Assembly: GCA_024741835.1 (NCBI GenBank) | Contig: JAENRP010000077.1 | Span: 62,001-126,000 of the forward strand | From: Diplocarpon mali | Lineage: Eukaryota; Ascomycota; Leotiomycetes; Helotiales; Drepanopezizaceae | DNA: 64,000 nucleotides | Reading direction: 5' to 3' | Shown here: in pieces, positions 23,800 to 35,624 of the stretch | How positions within the stretch are numbered: the first letter of the stretch is position 1 | Layout of the letters: each line of letters begins with the position of its first letter | Notes under the pieces: model-generated | The model's database searches: none | Seen by the model: the letters and a program-made list of their open reading frames with translations, nothing else | Told to the model about the DNA's origin: nothing | Made by a program: the position numbers and the translations under genes

Positions 23800-26700
23800 T
23801 TGGAATTTGCCCGCGCATAATCTTGCTTTTTTTTAAGGAGCTGTATGGGTAGGAAGGTAGGGAAAATGAACAAGCGGCACTGTTTTATTGGACGAGGATA
23901 CCCTGATAGTTTCTATAAGATGAGCGATCGAGTTTAGCAAAGCAGGCGAACATACGACGACGAAACTGGGTGTTTGCCTTAACAACTTTGTAATAAGGGC
24001 GGCGAGAAGAGCAACTTAGGATTGAGCCTTATGTTATTTACAGTTTTCTTCTCTTCGTTCTATTCCGCGCCTTTGCTTACTTGTCTCGGGTCTCTGCAGG
24101 GCATGTTGCAGTTCTTACGTGTGCTATAGGTGCAACGGATGGAATTCAGATTGGTCGCGTAAATGGAACGGCATCATACAAATTCAGGTGTGCCAAGTGC
24201 GTTGGAGACTTTATTCGTCCGAAGAGCAGTCTACGGTGGGCTCAGTAGTCCGCTTGCACTGCTCATAGACCGAGTTCTGCATGGATTCTCTCCCTTCGTG
24301 TTATAAGTTGTATTTGGCTTACAAACACGAAGCTTTTCAGGTTGTCACCAGGGCGAGACTGCAGTGAATGACCGATTATCGTCAAACCAGCCTTTGATGG
24401 CTTAGGCCAGTAAGACAAGATACAATCCAAGCTGAGATGGAGGCGTTTCTCTAGTCCTGCCTGACGTGGGGTCCTCCACGAAAGCTGTAACAAGGACTGC
24501 ACACTCAGTAGCTGAGGATCGAGCACTTCAGAGGGTGCGGTTGCCAACTGCATTTCTATCGCATCTGAGAAATTCGTAGATGTGTGAAGCTGTGGGGTGA
24601 TGGGATCGAAGAAATCAAGTCAAGGGAGTGAAGATAGTCCACGTTATATACCCTAGGCGGAAGTTTGCTACTCCCCAAAAACACCAAACCATGAGAACAC
24701 TCTACGGGCCCCTCACTGTATCACTCGGAAAGCATGCGTTAGAACAGCTCCTTAGGTGGTAGTATACTGCTGAACCAGATTATCTGGGATCTTGCCTATT
24801 TAAGCTTGCAATGGAGGGCCGAGCAGAAACCTATGGAGGAAAACCAAATCTCACTTCCCTTGGTTAGAACGCAAGGATAACCAATGTAAACAACGAAGCG
24901 GTACCCAGCTCGCTTAGGTTGTCTTTTCTCCAATCTATTGTGCGAGGGTCTTTCTGGTCTAAATTTAACAAAGCTGCTGTACGTTGTCGACATCAGGTGA
25001 ATAAAGCCTCGCCCATCATAAATCGTGAATAAGCACTGTTATCAGCGAGCGATACCAATCGAGCTTATGACGTCTGCTTCATACTGCCTGGCAGCAATTG
25101 AAGAATCAATCAACGATGTCTGAAAATAACTACCAATCCAAGGTCATTCGAAGTGTTGATGCGAAGGCACGCGAATATAGCCAGGTACTGAACACCTACA
25201 TATAATTCTGGCCATGGTGTAGCAATTTCATGCTTATTTGGACAGTACATTTCTTTTGCATAGACCGGTTTCTTGTCTCTGGAAGAAGCAAGGATACGTG
25301 CCTGCTCATAGGCCATACGCCTGGCAGAAAGTAGCATTACTGGTTCTAGTGTCTGGGCGATTAGCGACAAGGATCCGTGTATTGGATATTCAGTAACAGC
25401 TTTGTCTCTTCTCCTCATCACTTCAAGCTGCACCGCTGGCTAAAGCAGAGCGTATCTGCATTGGATTGGAAATAACTCATTGTAAGGATCGCAAAACAGT
25501 GAGATCCTTCGACTAACTGGACATCTTGCTGAGGATAGCATATCAATATATGAACATAACAGTATGCCGTCAAGGGGCAAACATCGAGCCCCCACAACTT
25601 CTTGTGTATAACTCAAAGAAGATTGTGCATTCCTACACCTCAGGGGCAGGAGTACTTTTGTAATTCTACAACTTCACACCTGTTAAAACAAAATTGACAT
25701 TGTTTGTAGACATTTCGGTAACTGCCTAGTGCCTAGCCAGAGAAAGAGAATCTCCCTTTAAGTAGGCATTGCTCCTCTTGACGACGAAATTTCTAATAGC
25801 CCTGGGTCGGGAGATACTGTTTCCAGTGCTCGATACGGACCGACGATCTTTTGGCGCCTTCGCTCTACGATGGGTGCCTGTATGCGACCAAGATACTGTT
25901 CTCTATGTGGAAGGCAAGGGTAGACAGACCAGACTATGACGGGAAAGCACAGGAACGCACCAAGATACGAGAGACTTAGGGACTGCAACTTCAGGAAAAG
26001 GCGGCGCGTTGTGTGTTGTACGATCTTTTGGGGAAACTCTTATCAAACTACCATCTCTTTTCAAGCTACCTTGCCTCAGTAAGCGGCACTTCACTTGCAA
26101 CCTCCTGGCGTAGATAACATTACAGAAGAATAGATCGGATCTAGAAGGGCGAAACAAGACGCGTCTGAAGTTCTGAAACTGACAATCCTTGATCTTGATC
26201 TGAAAAGTTCTAGCCAGAGTTGAGCCCCACTTTCATCGGGATTTCCCGCAAGCCAGCCCAATATACTGGGACGGTAACTTGTTTTCCACTACACCAACTC
26301 TGCGTGTCTATCTGTTGGGCATCTTGCTAAGCCTCCCGAAAATGCCACGGCGTTGCCCGCCTGTCGAAAACTTCTTTTCGGCCGCATACGTTCAACGGCC
26401 AGCCGGAACACACAACCCAAGACACCTAGAACGGGATCGATGCAAAGGTCATGAGGCCGCAAAGCACTCGCAGAAGTATACGCATACTGAGCCACTTTAA
26501 TCTACCTAGTTAAGATTAGCGACCTACTTGCTTTATTGATCCTATGTGAATGACTCCCCTTCTCGTACACTCGGCCAATTTGAGTGGAGCGTATAACGTG
26601 ATCTCGGCACGCTGGCAGCTAGGTACACCGGGTATGTAACACTCGTTTCGCCAATCTTACAAGTAGATCACGTACTTTGTGAAGCCTCTAGAAGTAGTAG

Positions 26701-26900
26701 CACGCGAAATAGGGGTAGAAAGATAAAGTCCATGAAGCTAGTGAACATTCGTTTCATTTTAAATGTACACTGTAGATGAGAGCCCTCAGACAAGTGCGCT
26801 TATGAAGGATAGTGATATCAAGCCACATAGTCAGTACACATCATGCGCAATACTAGGTAGAATGAAGGTGTCTTTGCTCCAAGTCGGTCCCTAGGTACCG
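23800..26900. other. Gene-poor intergenic region, balanced to AT-rich
   Basis: I cannot support a gene here. Minus-strand ORFs of 96 aa (24263-24553) and 107 aa (25110-25433) read somewhat protein-like, but have no domain I recognise and no convincing flanking exons. They may be relics. Confidence 0.5.
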
Positions 26901-27038
26901 TAGGCAGGAGAGCCCGAAGGTAGGCAAGCACCTCCGGTATCTACAAAGAATCGTTTGCATGAGAGCAGGGGTTCAAGTTGCTAGACCCAATCAAGTACCA
27001 CGGTGGCCGGAGCGAGGCTTGGCTCCAGGCTCTAACAG

Positions 27039-27066
27039 TACACACAGTACGTGCGTACTGTGTGTA
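27039..27066. repeat. 13-bp-arm palindrome
   Basis: Two perfect inverted 13-bp arms (TACACACAGTACG and its complement) are separated by only TG. The structure could form a hairpin or be a symmetric protein-binding site. Confidence 0.9.
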
Positions 27067-27343
27067 TGCCTTAGCGGCCGCATGACCTCTGAATCGCGCC
27101 CCCAGGACCCACCTCCACTGCGCGTGACTGTTTGGGGAGGGGAGGAGAGGATGGGATTGGTTTGGGCAGAGCAGGAGGAAAGAGCCCCGGGCGGGCAGAC
27201 CGTGCGTGGAAGAGACAAGGCACGAGGCAGCAGATAGGCACGGAGAGGTAGAGAGCGAGTACTGTGGTAACCTCGAGTCTCGTACAGAATGAAATTGGGC
27301 CCGACTCTCGACGATGTGGTTCGCCAGCGGCTTCTCCGCGCCC

Positions 27344-27427
27344 CGTCCCGTCGCCGTCGCCGTCACCGTCACGGTCACGAGCGACCCCGATCCCGATCCC
27401 GATCCCGATCCCGATCCCGATCCCGAC
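27344..27427. repeat. CGTCGC/CGTCAC then CCCGAT hexamer arrays
   Basis: A short run of CGTCGC and CGTCAC units is followed by about seven CCCGAT units. Both have a 6-bp period. Confidence 0.88.
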
Positions 27428-27807
27428 TCAGAGCACGAGAACCCTTGACGAAGGGGAGGTCGGCGACTTGGCGCCACGATTCCCTGATCTGAAAGAACGC
27501 CAGATCCGACCCCGAACCTAAGGTATCTACTGTGTGAGGTATCAGCTACTGTGCAGGCACGGTGTACGGAGAACCCAGATCCCTGACCCTACGGTGCTGG
27601 GCTGGGCTGGGCTGTACCCAAGATAGGCAGGTATGCATAGTAGGCAAGGCCGACGCATAGATGTGCAGCAGCCGCTAGCCGCGCACCCCACATCCTCACG
27701 TGGTCCGCCGTCTCAGTCCCGGCTCTAGGAAACAAGGACAGGACAGGCGGAGGGCATAGGACCTGGAGACTAAGGCAAGGCTACTGGTTCCGATGGTGTA
27801 CGTTCAA

Positions 27808-27862
27808 GTATGTATATACGTATATGTTTATATATATAAATACATACATACGCATATATCCC
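27808..27862. repeat. TA-rich microsatellite
   Basis: Alternating TATA, TATG and TACA units run for about 55 bp, an isolated AT-rich patch in a GC-rich tract. Confidence 0.85.
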
Positions 27863-30800
27863 CCGAGCACTGTGCAATAGGTACTCAACCAACTACCTAC
27901 CCAACCTCCTCTCCACCTTACCAGACCAAGAGGAGTTTGTCTCGTCGGGACTTCCGCGAGATGAGACGGGCAGGCCCAGGCTCGTAGAGCCGTCTAGGAC
28001 GTACTCGTAGGTCCGCACCGGACCGCACGGTACTTCCCAGCGGAAATAAGCTCCATGGATATCGCGCGGGCCTTGGAGATCATTGATCGCCTCGATCACA
28101 TCCGAGCGAGGCAGGGGTTTGACCGGGAGGAGATGGTGTCTCGGAGTGGGGCCCGAAAGCCAGCATCCTATCCCGTTTTGACAGCGGGCGGCATCCAATC
28201 AGATGGTTTCCATGGTGCTCCAGACATTGCAGGATACTTCGTGCCCAAGTCAGGTGAGGAAGAGAGGCGCCAGAGGAATATTCCGAACGCTGTCGATTGG
28301 CTCGAGATGCGAAATGAGATGGCTTATTGCGTCTCGGAGAGGGAGAGAGGGTCCAAGCAGTTCCAAAGTAAACCCCCCTACCCCTGAGGTGTGCAGATTG
28401 GCGATGGAAGCATGATCTGCGGCAGGGGCAAGGGCAAGGGCAAGGCAACATGCTGCATTCCCCCACTGTCGAATATTGCTCGGGAAAGGAGTGTCTGGGC
28501 AGTCTTCCTGAATTCCAGGTAATCCTGGCAAGGATAAGATCGACACTAGAGATCCCAAGCTTCGAAGAGGGGATCGGGCCTTCGTCGAATCGCTGTCGAC
28601 AAGACGCATCGTTTTCTTGGGTGGAGGCTCTCAGCCGTGTTTGAACAGTACATCATTGATTGGTCAGCTTAAGCGAGCCGCTTAAGCTCATCAAGGCTTA
28701 CTTCCTCGCAGGATACTTCGAGTTTGAGCGCAAGCATCCACGGCTGGCTGTGGCGGCCATTCCGCCACTTGTCTCCGACCATCTGGATTCGACTTCGTTA
28801 TTACTGCACTGTGCACCACCCCCCTCTCTTCCCTGGTTTTCGGCCGGGGGACCCCACCTCCCATGATCTATTTCGTCGCATCAGACTCCTGGGCGGCAAG
28901 GGCACGGATAGTTATGGTGGTTCTCTCCTCTGTTATTACGTGAGCCATGACCCATGAACCATGATCAACACAGTACAGTAATACGGAGTGCAACAACTCG
29001 AAGCTTCAATAACCTCGTCCAACCGGTTAGACATGTCGAGCGAGACGAAGAAAGAAATAGACACCTCGCCTCAAGAGACCGACGATTACGAGGTTGTGCC
29101 GCTCGCCAGCCGAGTATGACTGGCGCCTTGAGGTTCTATCGTTACATCTTGGGCCTCTCTTGTTACGATACACGCTACCTGCCATTGCGTACCGGCAGGA
29201 GTCGTCGTGAAGGAGCAGGCACAGGGGATCTTATGGAAGCTGCTGAGGACTTCTATCGCCGAGTGTCACCTTCTCTGGCACATCTCACTGCATGCCAGGT
29301 TGCACTTCTGCTGACCGATCAAGACCGTTGGATAAGGTTGTAAGGTATGCTCACTCGCGACCGCCGGCCCCTCTCCACCGGGGGATTAGGCCGTCAGCAG
29401 TCTCATCTCAGCAAGCCTACTGTACTCTCGAATGGATTGGAGTAGCTCACCGTTTCGCACGATGCAGTGACTGCCAAAAGTCTGCTTTGGCCTCCGACCG
29501 TCAGCACCTTGGTAGGCATTTCGGCGAGTCCGAGAACCAAGGCCATCAAGCCAGCTGCGGAGTAGTGCGATGACTGGCTAGCCCTACGAGAGAGGCAGGG
29601 CCTAGGGTATATGGTCTCGCACCTGGTGACGGACGGAGAGGTTCAGCAATGCGGAGCAGGCTATCAACTGCCCCCGGCCCAAGCACGGCATGCTAAGCAT
29701 GTGCAGGTGAAGGTGGGGGTTTAGGTGGAGGGTACAGCTGTACAGGTACTCAGTGTTGAGTCACGGCGACGTTGTTGCTCCGCGTCGGTCAGATGGATTA
29801 CCCAAGGGAGAATGACAGCGCGGTGTTGCTGGTATTCAAGCGAGATTCGAGTTGGTCAACGGCCAAGGAGAGCCGGAGCACTTCCATGGGCTACCGAGTA
29901 ACTCGGTCCTGGTGCTCACCGAAGATCAAGGCAGCCCCCTCCCCCAGAACTACCTAGGCTACGTCTCATGTCTTATAAAAGTGGAGGCGGAAGAAGCCTG
30001 GATGCTCGCCTGCCAGTCGATATCCCACATCTGAGATCTCACGGGAGGCATCTGGTCGATTTCAAGTACGTGTTGCACCTTTGCGACGTATGATTATTTC
30101 GTCGCCGATTGTGCAAGGTGCCCAGGTAGGTGAGGGTGCCACCTCTTCCTCCGGAGTTGCTGTCAACCAAAGTCTACTGCACGCGGAGGGTACATACCCA
30201 ACTAGCTCAGGTATGCAGGCTCGGGCCTCGGCCTATCAATAGGGCTTGGCCCTGCCCGAATTATTGAAAGCGGGCAGCTGCATTCGCGACTCGACAACAC
30301 CATTACACAACAAGTCCGTCGTCCAGTTGACCCAGGGGAACCTCGAAATTACGATCGCACAACCGTAAAATGCACATGGGTTCAGTAGCTGGTAAATGAT
30401 CCATGTGTTTGTGAACGACGGAATCAGCTTTAGAGCATATCGTGAGGTGGGTACCGACGAAAGGCCCGGGCTCGATACTCGGAAGGTCAAGAAATGGAAG
30501 TGAAGCTCCTGGTACCGGGAGGACCAAGCCGCTGGGCGGTCATTGCGACCTCTCAACAATGAATGAGCTTCCAGCCTTGGCTGCTGCTCTCCTGAGAATG
30601 AGGCTGGATAATCACAGAGCTCTGCGGTGACCATGAGGTGTTTCTGCAAGACCAAGGGGATTCCCGCGCGCAGCTGCTTTGAAGTATCTACTGTGTACTC
30701 TGTGGAGTAATTCGATACGACACCTCTGGACGCACGTATACGTCGTCGCAGGCCCAAAAGGCCACCGCATGAAAGTCTATTTGCCCTTGCAACGGAATTC

Positions 30801-33444
30801 GAAAACCCCCTGGGATGGAGTGACTGTCCCTAACGTGAGGTTCATCTGGCCTGCGACGAAGCAAGTTGACACCGCCTCACCGTGGTCTAGCTAACCCCGG
30901 TTTCCCATACGGGGGTGTGGGCGGTATCGACTTACCTTGGCAAGTGTCAAGTACGAGTAGATAGTCGATCTAGCTCAATTCGGAGTCGTCGCTTGGTGAC
31001 CCTCGTTCCTTTTTCCTTTTTTCCTCGCTCCCGAGTAGACGAGTGAGTCTCGTGGAAATCTTCTGCAGCCGCGCGAGGCAGATAAAAAGGGGGCAGACAC
31101 GCTGTGGGTACACTGGGGTCACGATGTGATTCCTGGCCCCCATCTCCTACGCACTCGCTCGATTCCACGGGCTGCGAATATGGACCCTCGCTTCCTAGCC
31201 AACGCAAGTTCATCTCTTGTATGTCAATTTTCATGTAGTAGATTGCTCTCATCGGCAGCCCATTAGATAAGGCGAGTACAAGTGTCTAGTAGACGTCTAG
31301 GCATGTAGCCCCCAACACGACTAACACGCGCGTGCATCAGCCAGCCCCCCAAAACAGGCGCGGAGGAATGTCTCTCCGTGCTACTTGGTCGTAGGCGTAG
31401 TAAGCCGAGCACTACATGAGGCTATATTTATTGAACCTTGAAAACCTTCTGTTAGGCCCCCTTGCAATCGACGCTCATGTGGTATTCGTTACGCTCGCGA
31501 CGAAGTAGAGATAAGCATGCGGGTCACAGGAGATTGCCCCTCGGCTATTTCCCCGCATCCACTATTTCTACCACGACCACGTGTATTTGTTCATTCCCGT
31601 TGACTGCTTGCTCTTCGGATGAAGTTGAGAAGTGTATTTTCGCAGCCAACATCGCCGAACGAAGGAGATTGCTCCAAGCTGAGAGACAAACCTCAACTTG
31701 AAAAAATTCCTCTCAGGGCGTCCTGCGGACAGACCTGAGGGGCAGGTCAGGGCGTTGCGGACAGACTCGAGGAAAAGGTCGAGAACCGACTTCGGAGATT
31801 GAGCTGTAGGTAATACGTATTTCGAGATTGCAATGCGCGTCGCATCTAGCAGACGCCAGATAAAGGAAATCCCTGGAAAAGGATTCAAAGTGCTTTCGTT
31901 TATATCTCGGCTAGTACTGGAAGTTCAATAAGACCTGAGAATAGCTGCGACTCCGCGCCTCCATCGACCTATGCCTCCTCGCCGGCATAAACCCCATTCT
32001 GCTGGAAGACGCAAACAAGTCTCGAGGGCGTTTTCGGCGTTCTCTTCACCGCTGGGAGAGACGCCTACAATCGAAAGGGTTTTGTACACAGGATCCAGAT
32101 CTTGCCTGTGCAGAAAGATAAGAGAGCCAGCTGATTGATCCTCAAGGTGTGACTGCTCTGTAGCTATATGGAGTATGACGCCGGCTCAATGGGGCCTAGC
32201 ATCGTCATAGCGCCCAAGACGGCCATTAGATCAGCAGGTGCCTGCAGTCCCCCGTAGGAGCTAAGACTTTCGAGACACCACGGAAAATCTGCCTCGTGCG
32301 TCGTCCGATAGCAGCAGCATAGTCGCCGAGACAAGCACGAGGTACTGCACGATCGATTGACAAGGATGGCTCTCCTCGATGCCCCCAGTACGACGAAGCT
32401 GACGTGGTTCCACACCACGGATCTGGCGCACCGCACTTTGGCCGCCCTGCTCGGCTGCGGACAGTCGTAGCGATTCTGCAGTGTGTTCACGAGGTGCAAG
32501 ATGTGTGCGTACGCACAGCAAACATCGAGTGTAGCAAGCGCTCAGTGCCATCTTGAAGACGAAAGTGGTGGCTATGTAGAGGCTGTGCCACGCAACATAA
32601 ATAGCTGTCTCTGTGGCTGGAACAGGCCGGGGCCAGTGCTGCAGAGTCGTATGCTGAGCATTGTGAGCCAATCATGGACTCAGATAACTGCTGAGCTACA
32701 CTGGACCTGGTGCATACTCTATACGGACTGTCCTGCGCAGAGAGGCACTGTAGAGGTATCTACTGTAGAGTACGACTAGGAAAACCCCCCCCCCGCCCGA
32801 GTCTGGGATTCCGATAGACGGGAACGTGATGAAGTCACGCCAAGTCAAGCCTGGCGAGGCTACCAACGGCGAGGTGCAAGTGCTGAGCGCTCTCGGCGCT
32901 CTACGTCCACCCAACCCGTCACGAACCTCCTGCTCGGTGTTGGACAGAGACTCGGGGGCTTGACGGAAGTCCGCAGGTGTTCCTTCGAGAACACACTTCT
33001 GGAAGCCTGTTGTGTCGGGATGCTGGATTCTGTACTTCTGTCCTCCAGGACACGAGATGCCCCTCTCCACCCTGCCGAGTCTCCAGAGGTCTCTCCCGTC
33101 TGTCCCGACTCCAGAGATCTTGCGCGCACGAACTGCGCGCGACGAGGCTCGAGAAAGTGTTAATATCCCGAGAGCAGTCAAGCCGCCGCCACGGTCCGGA
33201 AGCGGGAGAGCTACGTATGAGCGCCAACTCTGGATCTCCCCGCCGCATCTCCCCCGCCGACCGGGTACCTCGGGAACCTAAGGAGGTCGTCTTCGTTCGG
33301 CATACGTTGCCACAGTGTAGACGGAGCACCAGGGCAATCCGATGATACGATCTACGGATCTCCCTAGACAGGCCTGTCAATTCTGTCAATCCTAGTAGGC
33401 ACTACAGTACACGGAGGGTCCCGGAGGAAGCACCGACCACGTTT

Positions 33445-33508
33445 GCCCTAGCCCTAGCCCTAGCCCTAGTCCTGCCCTAGCTCCAGCTCCAGCTCCAGCT
33501 CCAGCTCT
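33445..33508. repeat. CCCTAG array followed by CTCCAG array
   Basis: About five CCCTAG units pass directly into about four and a half CTCCAG units. CCCTAG differs by one base from the fungal telomere unit CCCTAA, and the minus strand carries four or more evenly spaced GGG runs, so it could form a G-quadruplex. Confidence 0.88.
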
Positions 33509-34310
33509 TCAAGGAGTCTGGAGAGAGGAGATTTGGATTGATGTTGCCAACCCAGGGGTGACGAGAGCACACGGCAGCAGAGCAGTCGAGGAGTGAGTAG
33601 TGTGCTCGTACAGTCGGCGGCGCTATGATTGGCCTGAGCTACGAAAGTTGGGTCTGCGGAGTCGTCGGCGGGCAGTCCCATGGGCAGGGTATGATACGAC
33701 CGATCTACTGTATAGCACACTCACCGACTCTCATCCCACCTGCATCCGGGCAGGGCGAGAAGAGAGAGTCCTTGCTGGTGAGACAGTACAGCACCATGTA
33801 CAGGAAACCCCCAGCAACATCCCCGTCATCCAAGCCCTGGGGCGCACATCCGAAGCGGGTAAGGCTGTGTTCCGACTCTCTGGTGCCCGCCTGTCGATGA
33901 TAGATTCGATGATAGATAGATACAGGTAGGGCACCCAAGTAGGTAAGGTGGGCACAGCGCAGCACTGTCCTGTCATGTCACTGCTGGGAAGTGCATCGCG
34001 GGGAGGGTCTGGAGCCTGGGGCAGTCCGAGCGAGAGAGGCAGGGCGGGCAGCAGAAGCAAAGTGAGGCCGGACGCTAGTTTCAAGCCACATCGCAAGCCG
34101 CGAGCTGTGATGACTTCTTTCGTCTGGGAGCTCCACGAGTAACACGGCCAAAGTGCACTTCCGCATAGGGGCTGGGAGTCGCGCGGGTGCCTCTGGATTC
34201 AGAGCCGTGGGCAGCACTGATGCCCGGGGCAGGACGGAGGATCAAGGCAGAGTCCGAGGGGAATCCCGCGTGGTGCGTAGGCCGAGGTCGACAGCTCATA
34301 GCAAGATGGC

Positions 34311-34379
34311 GATGGGAGGGGGAGGGGGAGGGGGATGGAGATGGAGATGGGGGACGGGGACGGGGACGGGGACGGCACG
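34311..34379 (+). repeat. G-rich purine tract of GGGGGA, GGAGAT and GGGGAC hexamers
   Basis: Nearly 70 bases are almost free of pyrimidines on the plus strand and are built of three consecutive hexamer arrays. Many G-runs of four or five make this a strong G-quadruplex candidate. It lies about 1.25 kb before the C2H2 factor's start codon. Confidence 0.88.
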
Positions 34380-34900
34380 GTACGTCTCGACCTCGACCCC
34401 GGGACAGGAGGAGTAGGACGGTACGTTAGTTGCTGCGCCGCCGGTCCCTTTGTTCTGTTTGGCGCCGGTAAGGTTGCGTGCTCGTATTTGAGAGGGAGTC
34501 TGCTCTCTCCCAGTCCCATGGCCAGCAGCCGAGGACGAGAGAGTGCTAGTCGGGCTGCTTCTGGTTAGCCAGCCGTCTCCTGATTCGTTGCGTCGGGAAG
34601 ACATCGAGAAGAGCTCTTGGAAGGGGCGGCCGCAGGGGCATTTCAGTGCGGGCTTGTCTACCCTGGATTGGCTTACGGTCTTTTGCGCGTCCCTGGTGCC
34701 CCCGGTTTCCCCGCCCGCCCAAAGGGGGCTTCCTGGACCAAAAGGACCAGAGGGGACCTACAGCCTACAGACTCTGTAGTGCCCGCCCTGTACCGCGCAG
34801 GTGTCCCCTGAACCCCTGCCGCCTGCCGCCTACCGCCTACCGCCCTACCGCCTACCTCGGGCCTGGGCTGGGCTGGGTCGGCCCTCGACCACGTCGAAGC

Positions 34901-35624
34901 TTCAGGGCCCCAATATTATTATTTATTATACCTGCAGATCCCCCGTCCCAATTCATCGCCTGCCCCACCCCCAGCTCCCGCTGTACATATCATATATACT
35001 TCGACCCTCCATTCGCTCCCTACCGCAGACCTACACCACTTACCTGACCATATCTTCCGTTACATGACCTGCCTCCTACCCTCCCACCCTCCGACCGATG
35101 TCAAGGTACCGCCGTATACAAAGCTACCTCTTTCCCACCCTCACGTATCAATCACCTCACGGCTTTTCCTCCCTCCTCCCTCGCAGGCACCCATCAGCAC
35201 CACCCGCCAGCACTACCACCACCCACCACCAGCATCAACTAACGGATATCTGACGGTATCACCTCGTTGCCGTCCTCCCACCGATCTTCTATATTACCCG
35301 CGCCCCTCGTCGCCTCCTCTCCGACCCTACACATCACTGTGGACTCTGGTTCCCTGTGTCGGTGCTGCCTCGTCCAGAGCACGGTCGGCATCAGGCCTGC
35401 GTTCGGTGTCCGTCATTCCCAAAGAAAAGTTGCGGCGACCGACAAGCATCCTCCGAGGCGTCGTCTTGGCCACAGCAGATTTGGATCTCGTTCGCACAAG
35501 AGGTACCAATATATCCCTACCTGCGCCAGCCAATGCGAGCTGTGGCTGAATTCCCCATAGACGAAAGGTGGTGGCTGCAGCCCAGCACAAGAGCCAACCG
35601 TCACCGTTTGCAAAGGTCACCAAG
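34901..35624 (+). promoter_or_regulatory. Probable promoter and long pyrimidine-rich leader of the C2H2 factor
   Basis: The GC-rich tract ends with a TATTATTATTTATTATA stretch near 34914-34930. About 650 bp of C/T-rich DNA with few purine runs then follow, ending at the start codon at 35625. This is the composition seen in long fungal 5' leaders. A transcription start near 35.0 kb is a guess from composition only. Confidence 0.4.

Larger units (their letters stand above)
26901..34900. other. Eight-kilobase GC-rich tract without recognisable genes
   Basis: GC content rises clearly and stays high. Because stop codons are AT-rich, many ORFs of 60-170 aa appear on both strands at once. They overlap each other, lack domains and do not join through introns. 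ORFs that read best are 28055-28387 (plus, MDIARALEIIDRLDHIRARQ), a short frame from 29032 (MSSETKKEIDTSPQETDDYE) that runs into a GTATGA donor-like site, and a frame near 29835-30033 (plus). None is recognisable. The tract carries several hexamer arrays, G-runs and a long palindrome, listed separately. It may be a very long upstream region of the C2H2 regulator at 35625, contain a noncoding RNA, or hold lineage-specific genes. Confidence 0.5.

Noticed and set aside
30236..30757. A 173-aa minus ORF and an overlapping 74-aa minus ORF that at first looked like a BTB-type fragment
   Set aside because: The resemblance does not extend beyond a few residues, and both frames are open in the same GC-rich stretch.
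26941..34779. Dozens of 60-170 aa ORFs on both strands
   Set aside because: GC-rich DNA has few stops. The ORFs overlap each other, lack domains and do not join through plausible introns.
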